Part shown: piece by piece, positions 1 through 7,870 of the stretch
Position numbering within the stretch: the first letter of the stretch is position 1
Layout: every line of letters starts with the position of its first letter
Source: Phycisphaerae bacterium
GTDB lineage: Bacteria; Planctomycetota; Phycisphaerae; Phycisphaerales; SM1A02
Reading direction: 5' to 3'
Assembly (NCBI GenBank): GCA_018701395.1
Contig: JABIWU010000003.1
Coordinates: forward strand, 1-64,000
Length of the DNA stretch: 64,000 nt
Position numbers and translations under genes: made by a program
Notes under the pieces: generated by a model
The model's database searches: none
What the model was told of the DNA's origin: nothing
Seen by the model: the letters and a program-made list of their open reading frames with translations, nothing else

Positions 1-994
1 TAACAAGTGCAATGAGTGCATCTATTTCTTTTTGCGTGGATTCAATTTTTAAACCGTTGATTATTCCCGCCATAATCATGTTTCCAAGAAGCGGGTCCTC
101 AAGATCGATGTGCAATCGTTTTTGAATTTTTGTTGTAGGTGAAATACCTGATTCCAACAAAATGAGTAAGTATCGCACTTGGTCCAATCTGCTCGGATTA
201 GCCACAATTTCTCTGTCCCAAATTTCAAGTCCAACTGTTTGATCAATTGAAAGAAGGGTATCAAGGGTCCAATACCGTTGAATAGGAGTTAGGACAACTA
301 CGCCATCCTCAAGAAGTGAAACGAGCCAAGGTGTGGCACTGGTGAAATGGTACTGACGAATGAATTGCATCGTTCTCTGTAGCGAGTTGTCTCGGTCGGA
401 AGCGGTTGCACGTCGGAGTTGTTTAGTTGTACGGTCAATGTTGTTTTTGTTTTCAGAAAGTAACGACGCGAACATTGAGACAGAGAGGTCTGTGGAGTTT
501 GAAAGTTCGTTGACCATTTTTAAGTCAAGAGGAGTGTTTTCATCCTCAAGCGCTTGTAAGTCTGTAAGCAACAATAATTTTGGAGTTGCTTCAAGTGGGG
601 GCCACTTTAAGAGAGTCTGCATTTGTTCTTTTTTGATGAGCCCATCAGCTAAGGCTTCGGCGATTAAATATTTTCTTGCAGTTGGAGCAAGCTGTTGAAC
701 AAGCCATGGGTCGATAGATTGTTCTTCACTGAGTTCTGCAATCCCTAGAACGGCGTGTACTTGAACATGCCAATCTGTATGTTGTGTGAATTGAGAAAAG
801 AAAGGCCGAAGGTCTGTATCACGAAGACTTCGAAGGGCCTTAAGGTTGAGTAGGTGTTGTCCGCTTCGTTGGTTACTTGTTGCAGTTTGGAGTTGTTTAA
901 GTGCTGCGTTTGTTCTGTCTGCAGTTGTTGAAGCAAATGCATTCGCCGTGATGGCAATGACTATATTCACAACAACTATGTTCAGTATCCGCAT
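1..994 (-). CDS. Exported alpha-helical protein, HEAT-like, C-terminus outside the window
   Basis: This frame is open from an ATG at 994 to the window edge, giving about 331 residues with no stop. The first 20 or so residues form a hydrophobic signal peptide (begins MRILNIVVVNIVIA), so the protein is probably exported. The rest is rich in short amphipathic helices with Leu-Ala pairs and Asp/Glu turns, which resembles HEAT or armadillo repeats, but no repeat unit matches cleanly. It lies downstream of dnaA on the same strand. No catalytic motif is visible and I do not recognise a family. The start is supported by a -10-like hexamer exactly 6 bases upstream. Confidence 0.7.
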   Translation of the reverse strand, partial: MRILNIVVVNIVIAITANAFASTTADRTNAALKQLQTATSNQRSGQHLLNLKALRSLRDTDLRPFFSQFTQHTDWHVQVHAVLGIAELSEEQSIDPWLVQQLAPTARKYLIAEALADGLIKKEQMQTLLKWPPLEATPKLLLLTDLQALEDENTPLDLKMVNELSNSTDLSVSMFASLLSENKNNIDRTTKQLRRATASDRDNSLQRTMQFIRQYHFTSATPWLVSLLEDGVVVLTPIQRYWTLDTLLSIDQTVGLEIWDREIVANPSRLDQVRYLLILLESGISPTTKIQKRLHIDLEDPLLGNMIMAGIINGLKIESTQKEIDALIALV

Positions 995-1000
995 CGACTG

Positions 1001-1006
1001 ATTGTA
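1001..1006 (-). promoter_or_regulatory. -10 hexamer (TACAAT) for a possibly leaderless mRNA
   Basis: TACAAT on the minus strand is followed by six bases and then the ATG at 994. Transcription would start at or next to the A of the start codon. There is no Shine-Dalgarno. No good -35 is visible. Confidence 0.4.
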
Positions 1007-1128
1007 ACAGTAAAGCGTAGGTTCTACCCCGTTTTTCGAAACAGGAAAGGAACCCGCCACATCCATTTGACGGGTCTTTCCCCTCTCCTCGCCTAATCCC
1101 TGATTCCATCCACGGGATAGTTTCTGCT

Positions 1129-2514
1129 TTATGTTGATTTATTTGCAAGTGACCGAATTGTCCACTTCAATTGGTCAATGAGTTCTCTGAGTTCAAATAC
1201 TTCGTTTTTAACTTTCATATTTGTGTCTTCTTGAGCGAGCCGAGCCGAAATTTTCTTGCATGCTGCAATGACTGTAGAGTGATTGTTTCTACCCATTGCT
1301 GAAGCGAGTTCAGGAAAACTAAGATTAGTTAATTCTCTTCCAAGGTACGAAGTGAGCGATCTCCAGAAAACAATGTTTGCGGTTCTAGATTTGCCTCGTA
1401 ATTCGTGAACGCTAATCCCCGACCTTACACTTGTCGCCTCGAGGATATGTTTGAATTTAATATTGGCAGAATGCGATGGTGTTGACCGCAAAACTTTTTC
1501 CACGATTTCGCTCCCAACACAATCATTCATGTTGTTGAGCAAGAGCGCGGTAGTTGCGTGGAGCATTGTAATTAAACCTTTAAGTTCACGTACAGACCCG
1601 ACCGTTTGACTTGCAAGGCGATTCACGGCACCTGGAGTTAGTTCCATTTGTAGTTTTTGGGTGAGTAATTCGATGATATGCAACCGAGTTTCGCGATCTG
1701 GCTGGGTGATTTCGACAACTAGTCCCGCAACAAAGCGGTTTGCAAGCGCATTATTTAGCTTTTTAATTAATCGCGGTTCCTCATCAGAAGCTAAAACAAG
1801 TCTAGCCCCCCTTAATCCAGCAGCATCAAGTGTGTGGAGCAACTCTTCTTGTGTTTTGATTTTGTTTTTTACAAAGTGCACGTCATCAATTGCGAGCAAA
1901 TCGAGATGTCGATACCTATTTCTGAACCGATCAAATTCGCCGAAGCGAGAACTTTGAATATATTCATTTGTAAATTGTTCTGCAGTAACGTATCGAACTT
2001 TGCTCGATGTAGTTCTCGCAGTATGCTTGCAAATTGCTTGCAGCAAGTGTGTTTTGCCTACGCCATTTCCACCATGAATAAACAGCGGAGAAATGGCATG
2101 ACCGCTTACGTTGGTGATTTGTTTTGATGCAGCGTAGGCAAGTTGATTGCAAGTGCCGACAATAAAATTAGTAAAACTTAACAGTTGATTTTTCCCGCCC
2201 TTTTTTGGGTGGGAAGTTGCTGTATTTGATGCAGGAGTTTGCTGTGAAACTACTTCTTTTTGTTCTTGATTTATCGTGTACGTAATAAGAACTTCTTTTC
2301 CGTACATCGTTTTTGTTACATTTTCAATTGGTGACGAATAATTTTTCTTGATCCAGTCAAGATTAAGTTGCGTTTGGGCTTCTATCACAACGTTGGATGA
2401 TTCGATTGTTATTTTAGTATGAGCCAACCACATGTTGTAAGGTCGCGTGCCAATGGTACCTTCGAGCTTCTCTCTATAGAATTGCTCAGTGGACTTTTTT
2501 GATGGTTGGGACAT
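1129..2514 (-). CDS. dnaA: Chromosomal replication initiator DnaA
   Basis: 461-residue AAA+ initiator that binds DnaA boxes and melts oriC. Visible parts: a small N-terminal domain I (about residues 1-85), a Lys/Ser/Thr-rich linker, Walker A GGNGVGKTHLL near 148-158, Walker B LLAIDD near 206-211, and a C-terminal DNA-binding domain with the signature GRNNHSTVIAACKK close to the end. The ATG giving MSQPSKK is preferred over the in-frame TTG 15 codons upstream, which has no ribosome site. Domain III is somewhat divergent: the usual IDDIQFL stretch reads IDDVHFV. dnaN, gyrB and rpmH, frequent neighbours in other bacteria, are absent. Confidence 0.96.
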   Translation of the reverse strand: MSQPSKKSTEQFYREKLEGTIGTRPYNMWLAHTKITIESSNVVIEAQTQLNLDWIKKNYSSPIENVTKTMYGKEVLITYTINQEQKEVVSQQTPASNTATSHPKKGGKNQLLSFTNFIVGTCNQLAYAASKQITNVSGHAISPLFIHGGNGVGKTHLLQAICKHTARTTSSKVRYVTAEQFTNEYIQSSRFGEFDRFRNRYRHLDLLAIDDVHFVKNKIKTQEELLHTLDAAGLRGARLVLASDEEPRLIKKLNNALANRFVAGLVVEITQPDRETRLHIIELLTQKLQMELTPGAVNRLASQTVGSVRELKGLITMLHATTALLLNNMNDCVGSEIVEKVLRSTPSHSANIKFKHILEATSVRSGISVHELRGKSRTANIVFWRSLTSYLGRELTNLSFPELASAMGRNNHSTVIAACKKISARLAQEDTNMKVKNEVFELRELIDQLKWTIRSLANKST

Positions 2515-2813
2515 TGACAAGAAACCTATCCAATTTGCAATCGGAAGAGAAAGTAACAATTAAATGATTCCGTTCGACTTCCGCCCCCCGATGTTTCCCC
2601 GATTCCCCCGGATTTCCCTGAAGCGGTCTGCTCGTCCGTGTGCAGTCAGCGAAGAATAGCGAAATGTGAAATAAGCGGGACGCTGCTTTTCAATAATCCT
2701 GTTGGTTCTTGTCGCTTGAGGATGCGTAACTCTAGTGATTTCCTTGCTCAACGCTCGTGAAGAAAAAATTTATATTTGTCAAAACGACAATTGTCAACAA
2801 ACTGTGGACAACT
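2515..2813. other. dnaA upstream region, candidate oriC
   Basis: About 300 bases without a convincing gene. It holds the dnaA leader with a G-rich run and an AT-rich end near 2761-2813. There is one good DnaA box, TTGTCCACA, on the minus strand at 2803-2811. A near-box TTGTCAACA lies at 2791-2799, a second TTGTCAA at 2776-2782, and a GACAATTGTC palindrome at 2786-2795. AT-rich sequence continues into the 3' end of the neighbouring acetyltransferase gene. The small box number makes this only a candidate origin. Confidence 0.4.
2584..2618 (-). other. Potential G-quadruplex in the dnaA leader
   Basis: The minus (dnaA sense) strand carries four G-tracts of 3, 5, 4 and 6 bases separated by loops of 6, 4 and 7. 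This satisfies the usual G3+N1-7 rule. It lies 70-104 bases before the dnaA start codon, so it would be in the mRNA leader if the promoter is upstream. Confidence 0.5.
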
Positions 2814-3677
2814 TCATGACAACTTTTTTATCAAAGTTAATCTCTGTTTTATTTTTTTAAAATTCCACTTTTTGTACAATTTTTTTGCAGGTATATTTTC
2901 ACTATCCACTGCAAGTGTGACGCGAGAAAATGGAAGTTCAGAAATTTGGTTTGCAATATGTTGCATACAAGCGTTCCCGAGATTATTTCCACGGGCTATT
3001 GGGGATAATCCGACGTATGCGAGCTCGCTCTGTTTCATTTTTGGAAATGAATTAAGCAAAATAACGCCAATTTTTTTGTTCTCAAGTTCTGCAATAGACC
3101 AGAGTTGCATGCTTGTTGGGTCGGCACCCCTGTGCCCATCGATGATGTCCTGCACAGCGCGAAGGCCGTGTATGTTTGGGCAATCTAGCGAATTGACATA
3201 GGTTTCTTCAAGGATGGTGCCGAGAAGTTCATCGTCTTCTCTGGTTAGGGGCGTGAAGGAGAGTCCGCTTGGTATTTTGATTTGTTTGGCATGCTTTGTT
3301 TGTTCCAAGAAATGGAGGACGGCAAGTTTACTAAAACCAGTTTGGACAAATGCTTGCGTAAGGAGGCAGTCACTTGTCTGGATGACTGTCTGGGCAAGCG
3401 TTACTCGACAACCGTGCGGATGTTGAATTGCTTCATTGAGTAACGCGGTAATTTGGGGTATTTCTTGCTCGCATGCAAGTGGTGAAGCGAGGAGCGTCAC
3501 GGTTGCTCCAGGGTTGTACAAAAGTAGGACGATTAAGTCGGAATTATTCGAATTTCCAAAAAATCGATACGTACCCTCCTGACGAGTTTTTAACGAACTG
3601 AGCATAACTTTGCCACGCTCAGCATTACCAAGCAAGGTCGTTGTTGCATCAAGGTGGCTATTCTTCTCAAGAAGCAT
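2814..3677 (-). CDS. GNAT-family N-acetyltransferase
   Basis: 287 residues. The C-terminal half is a GNAT fold: a beta strand ending ELAYVGLSP followed by the acetyl-CoA pyrophosphate loop RGNNLG (the Q/R-x-x-G-x-G/A motif A), then the VDSENIPAKKLYKKWNF segment typical of motif B. The N-terminal half is degenerate and may be a second, inactive GNAT repeat, as in mycothiol-synthase-like proteins. The substrate cannot be read. I chose the ATG at 3677 (MLLEKNSH) because an AGGA lies upstream. The longer ATG at 3725 would nearly touch the divergent gene and has no ribosome site. Confidence 0.75.
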   Translation of the reverse strand: MLLEKNSHLDATTTLLGNAERGKVMLSSLKTRQEGTYRFFGNSNNSDLIVLLLYNPGATVTLLASPLACEQEIPQITALLNEAIQHPHGCRVTLAQTVIQTSDCLLTQAFVQTGFSKLAVLHFLEQTKHAKQIKIPSGLSFTPLTREDDELLGTILEETYVNSLDCPNIHGLRAVQDIIDGHRGADPTSMQLWSIAELENKKIGVILLNSFPKMKQSELAYVGLSPIARGNNLGNACMQHIANQISELPFSRVTLAVDSENIPAKKLYKKWNFKKIKQRLTLIKKLS

Positions 3678-3728
3678 CACATAATCGTATCCTACTGCTA
3701 GAATATACGCCCTAAGGAGATGCATTAA

Positions 3729-4418
3729 ATGCGATTACTTTTATCAGCTCTAGTACTCATCGTTCTTTCCTCAGTTATTCAAACTGGGCATGGCTATCCT
3801 AAAGCTACAGATAGAGCAGAGCGTTGGCAATTACGCCTCGACACAAATGACCTGAGTTACTATCGCGACAAAAAAACTGGCGAGGGGTACTGGGTTCTTG
3901 TCTATGAAGTTACTAACGAAACGAACAAAGACAGAAATTGGATTCCAAATTTTGAGTTGACGACTGACAGAGGTGAAATTATCTCTGATGGCGAAAATGT
4001 TCCTCGGCATGTTCAAATGGCAATTCTTGATACGTTTGGCGATCCACTTATGGTGGCACAATCGCAAGCGAGCGGTTCACTTCTGCAAGGAGAAGCCTAT
4101 GCGATTCGAAGTTTCGTTGTTTGGAAAGCAGGACCAGAACATATACCTGGCTACGAGCCTCTTCGAGAAATTCAAGTGTTCGCAAGCGGTGTCAGCGGTG
4201 ATACTGCTGAAGTACAGAACCCAATAACTGGCGAGAAGAAAAAATTACGCAGAGTTATCCAATTCTCTTGGTTTGTTAATGGTAACTATGATGCTATTTT
4301 GCTCAAGCCATTGCCTGCTCGCCCAGTGGATGGTGGGACTTCAGTTCGTAGGTTGGATACAAATGAAAAATCGGATATCGGTGGAGATGCCGTAAAAAGA
4401 AAGTGGATTTTTCGTTAA
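3729..4418 (+). CDS. Exported protein of unknown function
   Basis: 229 residues. Residues 1-22 are a signal peptide ending near HGYP. The mature part contains a beta-rich domain with a VYEVTNETN stretch and several Trp/Tyr-rich strands, ending in a basic Lys-Arg tail. It resembles exported planctomycete proteins of no known function that discuss no catalytic residues. A strong AAGGAG sits nine bases before the ATG, which fixes the start. It is divergent from the acetyltransferase gene and is followed by a hairpin and the rpmA promoter. Confidence 0.75.
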   Translation: MRLLLSALVLIVLSSVIQTGHGYPKATDRAERWQLRLDTNDLSYYRDKKTGEGYWVLVYEVTNETNKDRNWIPNFELTTDRGEIISDGENVPRHVQMAILDTFGDPLMVAQSQASGSLLQGEAYAIRSFVVWKAGPEHIPGYEPLREIQVFASGVSGDTAEVQNPITGEKKKLRRVIQFSWFVNGNYDAILLKPLPARPVDGGTSVRRLDTNEKSDIGGDAVKRKWIFR

Positions 4419-4440
4419 ATCAACTGCAAAGGCCCCAGGC

Positions 4441-4464
4441 AAAGGGGTTGAATCAACCCCCTTT
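4441..4464. repeat. Inverted repeat (hairpin) between the exported protein gene and rpmA
   Basis: Arms AAAGGGGTTG and CAACCCCCTTT around a 3-base loop, about 10 pairs with one bulged C. There is no T-run after it, so it is not a classical terminator. The -35 of the rpmA promoter lies inside it, which would suit an operator. Confidence 0.5.
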
Positions 4465-4476
4465 GATTGGTACAAT
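4448..4476 (+). promoter_or_regulatory. Sigma70-type promoter of rpmA
   Basis: TTGAAT at 4448-4453, exactly 17 bases, then TACAAT at 4471-4476. This predicts a start near 4483 and a leader of about 38 bases carrying the AAGGAG of rpmA. Confidence 0.7.
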
Positions 4477-4520
4477 ACGGGGCTCCCGTATGTTGCGGGA
4501 TGTTATTAAGGAGTATTGCT

Positions 4521-4790
4521 GTGGCCCATAAAAAGAGTGGTGGATCAACCAACAACGGACGCGATTCAAACCCGCAATATCGTGGCATTAAGCTGTATAG
4601 CGGAGAAACCGCTAAAGCAGGCTCCATAATCATTCGTCAGTGCGGAACGAAGTTCAAAGCTGGCTACAAGGTAAAACGCGGTAATGATGACACGCTGTTC
4701 GCTCTCGAACCAGGATTGGTTCGATTTCGTGGACGATTCGTTGACATTATTCCAAGCGACGCAGATGTTCCACAGTTCACCGCTGTGTAA
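4521..4790 (+). CDS. rpmA: 50S ribosomal protein L27
   Basis: 89 residues, the usual L27 length. It begins at GTG ([10 protein letters not shown], the canonical N-terminus) with AAGGAG seven bases upstream, so the longer upstream reading is wrong. L27 sits near the peptidyl transferase centre of the large subunit. The body has the family features [11 protein letters not shown] and the beta-barrel with QCGTKFKAG. It precedes obgE, a classic pairing. The usual partner rplU (L21) is missing upstream; instead rpmA has its own promoter. Confidence 0.96.
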   Translation: MAHKKSGGSTNNGRDSNPQYRGIKLYSGETAKAGSIIIRQCGTKFKAGYKVKRGNDDTLFALEPGLVRFRGRFVDIIPSDADVPQFTAV

Positions 4791-4821
4791 TTAGCGATCG
4801 CTCCGCAAACCAATTAATCTC

Positions 4822-5820
4822 ATGTTAGTCGATCGAGCCCGAATTTTTGTTCGCAGTGGTAAGGGTGGCGATGGCTGTATGAGTTTTCGTCGGGAAAAAT
4901 ATATTCCAAAAGGTGGGCCAAACGGCGGCGACGGTGGTGATGGCGGGGATGTTATTTTAGTTGGCGATGGTTCCATCGATACGCTATTGTCATTGACACA
5001 CAAGCCACATTACCGTGCTGGACACGGAATTCAAGGTAAAGGCAGCCAGATGCATGGCGCCAACGGGGATGACAAAATTGTCAAGGTTCCTCTTGGAACT
5101 CTTGTTACTGACGAAGATACTGGCGATTTGCTCGCTGATATTTCGGAAGAAGGGCAGGAACTCATCGTTGCAAAAGGCGGAAAAGGCGGTTGGGGAAATG
5201 AACATTTTAAATCCGCTACGAATCAAGCACCAAGAGAAACAACAAATGGTGAGTTAATCGAGGAACATATTCTTCGTCTTGAATTGAAACTGATTGCAGA
5301 TATTGGATTAGTTGGAATGCCCAATGCTGGGAAGTCGACTCTGCTTTCATCGATCTCTGCCGCTCGCCCTAAAGTTGCTGATTATCCATTCACGACATTG
5401 CAACCTCATTTAGGCATTGCTGAACTAGACATAGATAGACGATTGATAATTGCAGATATTCCAGGGCTCATTGAGGGTGCTGCAGATGGTGCAGGTCTTG
5501 GGCATCGATTCTTGAAACATATCGAACGCACAGGCGCGCTTCTTCACTTAGTAGATGTAATGCCAATTGATGGCAGTGACCCAGTTTCAAACTATAGGAC
5601 GATTCGCGATGAGTTAGAACGGTATTCTTCGGAACTAGCTGCGAAAGATGAAATAATCGTGTTGAACAAAATAGATTTACTTTCGTCCGCTGTTAGAGAG
5701 TCAAGTATTGAAACAATTGCAGCGGAACTTCAACTTGATCCTGTTATTACATGCTCTGGTGCGACCCGCGAAGGTATTCGCGATGTTCTTGAGCACTGTT
5801 GGGCATTAGCCAAGATATAA
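4822..5820 (+). CDS. obgE: Obg/CgtA GTPase
   Basis: 332 residues. The Gly-rich N-terminal Obg domain (about 1-158) shows the characteristic GGDGGDGGD runs. The GTPase domain has G1 GMPNAGKST near 164-172, switch/G3 DIPGLIEGA near 212, and G4 NKID near 282. Obg proteins act in late large-subunit assembly and stress control. It lacks the optional C-terminal extension. It follows rpmA by 31 bases in the common rpmA-obgE order and is likely cotranscribed. There is no clear Shine-Dalgarno. Confidence 0.96.
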   Translation: MLVDRARIFVRSGKGGDGCMSFRREKYIPKGGPNGGDGGDGGDVILVGDGSIDTLLSLTHKPHYRAGHGIQGKGSQMHGANGDDKIVKVPLGTLVTDEDTGDLLADISEEGQELIVAKGGKGGWGNEHFKSATNQAPRETTNGELIEEHILRLELKLIADIGLVGMPNAGKSTLLSSISAARPKVADYPFTTLQPHLGIAELDIDRRLIIADIPGLIEGAADGAGLGHRFLKHIERTGALLHLVDVMPIDGSDPVSNYRTIRDELERYSSELAAKDEIIVLNKIDLLSSAVRESSIETIAAELQLDPVITCSGATREGIRDVLEHCWALAKI

Positions 5821-5850
5821 TTAGTTATACTTAACTGGTACAGGAGTATC

Positions 5851-7284
5851 ATGCGTAAAAAAGTTTTAGTTTGGCTATGCTTTATTTTCATTCCGGTAAT
5901 ATTAATTTATGCAGTCTGGATTGTTGTCGCAATAAATCGCTCTGCAACGATTAGCGTTGACTATATTGCAAAAATAAATAAAGCGACAAGTGCTGTGCCA
6001 GAAGAAGAGCGCGCTTGGCCTTTGTACAGAGAAGTTGGGATTGCCTTTAAACAGAACCCAATGCCATCTAGTGTTTTTGTCGACAACGAATTGCCTGAAC
6101 CGACTTGGCCCTCAGAGGAAGGCTGGTCACATTTTGATTCGTGGCTAGAAGCACACAAAAAAAATATAAATACTATTCATATCGCAACAAACAAAACGGG
6201 TTTTGGTTTTTTAGTAAGCGATACAATCAGCGAAACAGATAAAGAACTTTGGCCAGAAAGTTTCTTTGCTCAGTCTGAAAACAAAGCAACTGGCCTTATG
6301 CTGAATGTACGCATGCCACACCTTGGTGTGATGCGGGAAATGGCACGAGCACTCTCTATTGATGCAAAGTCGGCGGCATTTTATAGCGATGCTGATCGTT
6401 GTCTACAAGATATAAGCTCGATGTTGAAACTGGGCACACATACCCGAGAGCATCCATTTCTTATTGCAGATTTAGTCTCATTTTCAATTTACAGTATTGC
6501 ATTTCAAACAATTGGCGACATTCTTGAACACCAACCAAAGTTATTTTCATCAGATCAATTTGCGCTATTAGAAAATCATCTTTCTTCTCTTGATGACCAA
6601 CTCAAAATTCGATTAGAAGGCGAAAGATACTTCATGTTTGATTTTCTTCAGCGGATTTATTCAGATAATGGCAGTGGCGATGGAAGAATTGTTCCACTTG
6701 CAATTGAGATGTTTCAAGCTTTAGCGGATGACGGAAACTTTTTCCTTGGCACTGCCGCTCCTCTCTCGTTTTTTTCCGCGCCTTTTATCCCATTTTCAGA
6801 TATGTTGCATGCTTCTCGCAAAGAGATGCTTGCGGAATATAATAGGCGTGTTGATAAGTTAGAGTCATTAATTGGTATGCCACTATTTGAGATCAAAGAA
6901 AACCCAAGTCTGCTAGCAAATGACCACCAGCCTTCACTCTCAGTATTTGATACGTATTTCCTTGTCAATCTTTTAACGCCAGCGCTTGATAAAGCGATTA
7001 TGCAAGGGGAGATTACTCGATGTAAAAGAGATGCCACTCTTGCAGTTCTATTTGCAGTTCAGATGTATACATCGACTGGCAGATGGCCAGTGGATCTTGC
7101 AAACGCTGAAACAATTGATGTGTGGAGTGGAAATCCTCTTCTTATCAAGTTGCAGGATGGTCGACCCATTATTTACTCCGTTGGTTTCAATCAAGTGGAT
7201 GATGGGGGCATCCACGATAGGCGTGCTCTAAGATGGAGGAATGATTCAAAGAATGATTGGGTGTTTTGGCCAAACCCCGAGTAA
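5851..7284 (+). CDS. Membrane-anchored protein of unknown function
   Basis: 477 residues with one N-terminal membrane segment (about residues 5-27, VLVWLCFIFIPVILIYAVW), so most of it is probably extracytoplasmic. The rest is mainly alpha-helical with many aromatic residues. It ends with a segment (RWPVDLANAE...DDGGIHDRRA) similar in style to pilin-like or DUF1559-type C-termini of planctomycete exported proteins, but no defining motif is seen. CAGGAG lies ten bases before the ATG, and TATACT a little further upstream may be its -10. It follows obgE by 30 bases. Confidence 0.7.
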   Translation: MRKKVLVWLCFIFIPVILIYAVWIVVAINRSATISVDYIAKINKATSAVPEEERAWPLYREVGIAFKQNPMPSSVFVDNELPEPTWPSEEGWSHFDSWLEAHKKNINTIHIATNKTGFGFLVSDTISETDKELWPESFFAQSENKATGLMLNVRMPHLGVMREMARALSIDAKSAAFYSDADRCLQDISSMLKLGTHTREHPFLIADLVSFSIYSIAFQTIGDILEHQPKLFSSDQFALLENHLSSLDDQLKIRLEGERYFMFDFLQRIYSDNGSGDGRIVPLAIEMFQALADDGNFFLGTAAPLSFFSAPFIPFSDMLHASRKEMLAEYNRRVDKLESLIGMPLFEIKENPSLLANDHQPSLSVFDTYFLVNLLTPALDKAIMQGEITRCKRDATLAVLFAVQMYTSTGRWPVDLANAETIDVWSGNPLLIKLQDGRPIIYSVGFNQVDDGGIHDRRALRWRNDSKNDWVFWPNPE

Positions 7285-7294
7285 CATACTTTGT

Positions 7295-7870
7295 ATGCCG
7301 ATTGAACTACAAATGGAAGCGTTGCAAAAGTGGTTTGAACTTGGATCAACCTACGAAAGTTATTTAACAAGTTCTGGCGATCGCGCAATTGTTTGGCGTA
7401 ACGCTAGCGAGCAAGTGCAATTCTCTGAAGAGCAAACAACGATGCTCGCAAGTTTTGTTCGCGAGATGAAAGTTATCGTCATCTCAGGCATAGGGTGTGG
7501 CGATTGCAGTGTTCAATGCCCAATGGTAGCTGCGATTGCAGCAGCTTCTTCACAAATCGATATACGATGGCTAGATAAAGACGATGCAATTGAACTTTCT
7601 AATTCGGTGCAGATTAATTTAGGCAATCGCGTTCCGACAGTTTTGTTTTTGGCAGAAGATTATGCGCTAGTGAGTGTTTTTGGGGATAGGACTCTTTCGA
7701 GGTATCGTGCACTTGCAAAAAGAAAACTCGGCAGTACTTGCGATATTCCTGGCCTTGCAACAGAACAAGAAGAATTTGATGCGACAGTACAAGATTGGCT
7801 GAATGAATTTGAACGGGTGCAACTTTTGTTACGACTTAGCACTCGCCTTCGCCAGAAGCACGGCGATTGA
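7295..7870 (+). CDS. Thioredoxin-like protein
   Basis: 191 residues. A thioredoxin-fold strand VIVISGIGCGDCSVQCP carries a CGDC motif in the place of the CxxC active site. A later NRVPTVLF segment corresponds to the cis-proline loop. It lacks a signal peptide and so is probably cytoplasmic. I chose the ATG at 7295 (MPIELQ); the upstream ATG at 7241 lies inside the preceding gene. Members of this fold reduce disulfides or act as redox sensors; the partner is unknown. Its 3' end overlaps the convergent mutS by 35 bases. Confidence 0.75.
   Translation: MPIELQMEALQKWFELGSTYESYLTSSGDRAIVWRNASEQVQFSEEQTTMLASFVREMKVIVISGIGCGDCSVQCPMVAAIAAASSQIDIRWLDKDDAIELSNSVQINLGNRVPTVLFLAEDYALVSVFGDRTLSRYRALAKRKLGSTCDIPGLATEQEEFDATVQDWLNEFERVQLLLRLSTRLRQKHGD

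Noticed and set aside
897-1148. An 83-residue minus-strand reading downstream of dnaA
   Set aside because: It overlaps the real exported-protein start in another frame and looks like read-through composition.
2560-2751. A 63-residue minus-strand reading upstream of dnaA, possibly rpmH
   Set aside because: It starts at TTG without a ribosome site, does not match L34, and coincides with the G-rich leader.
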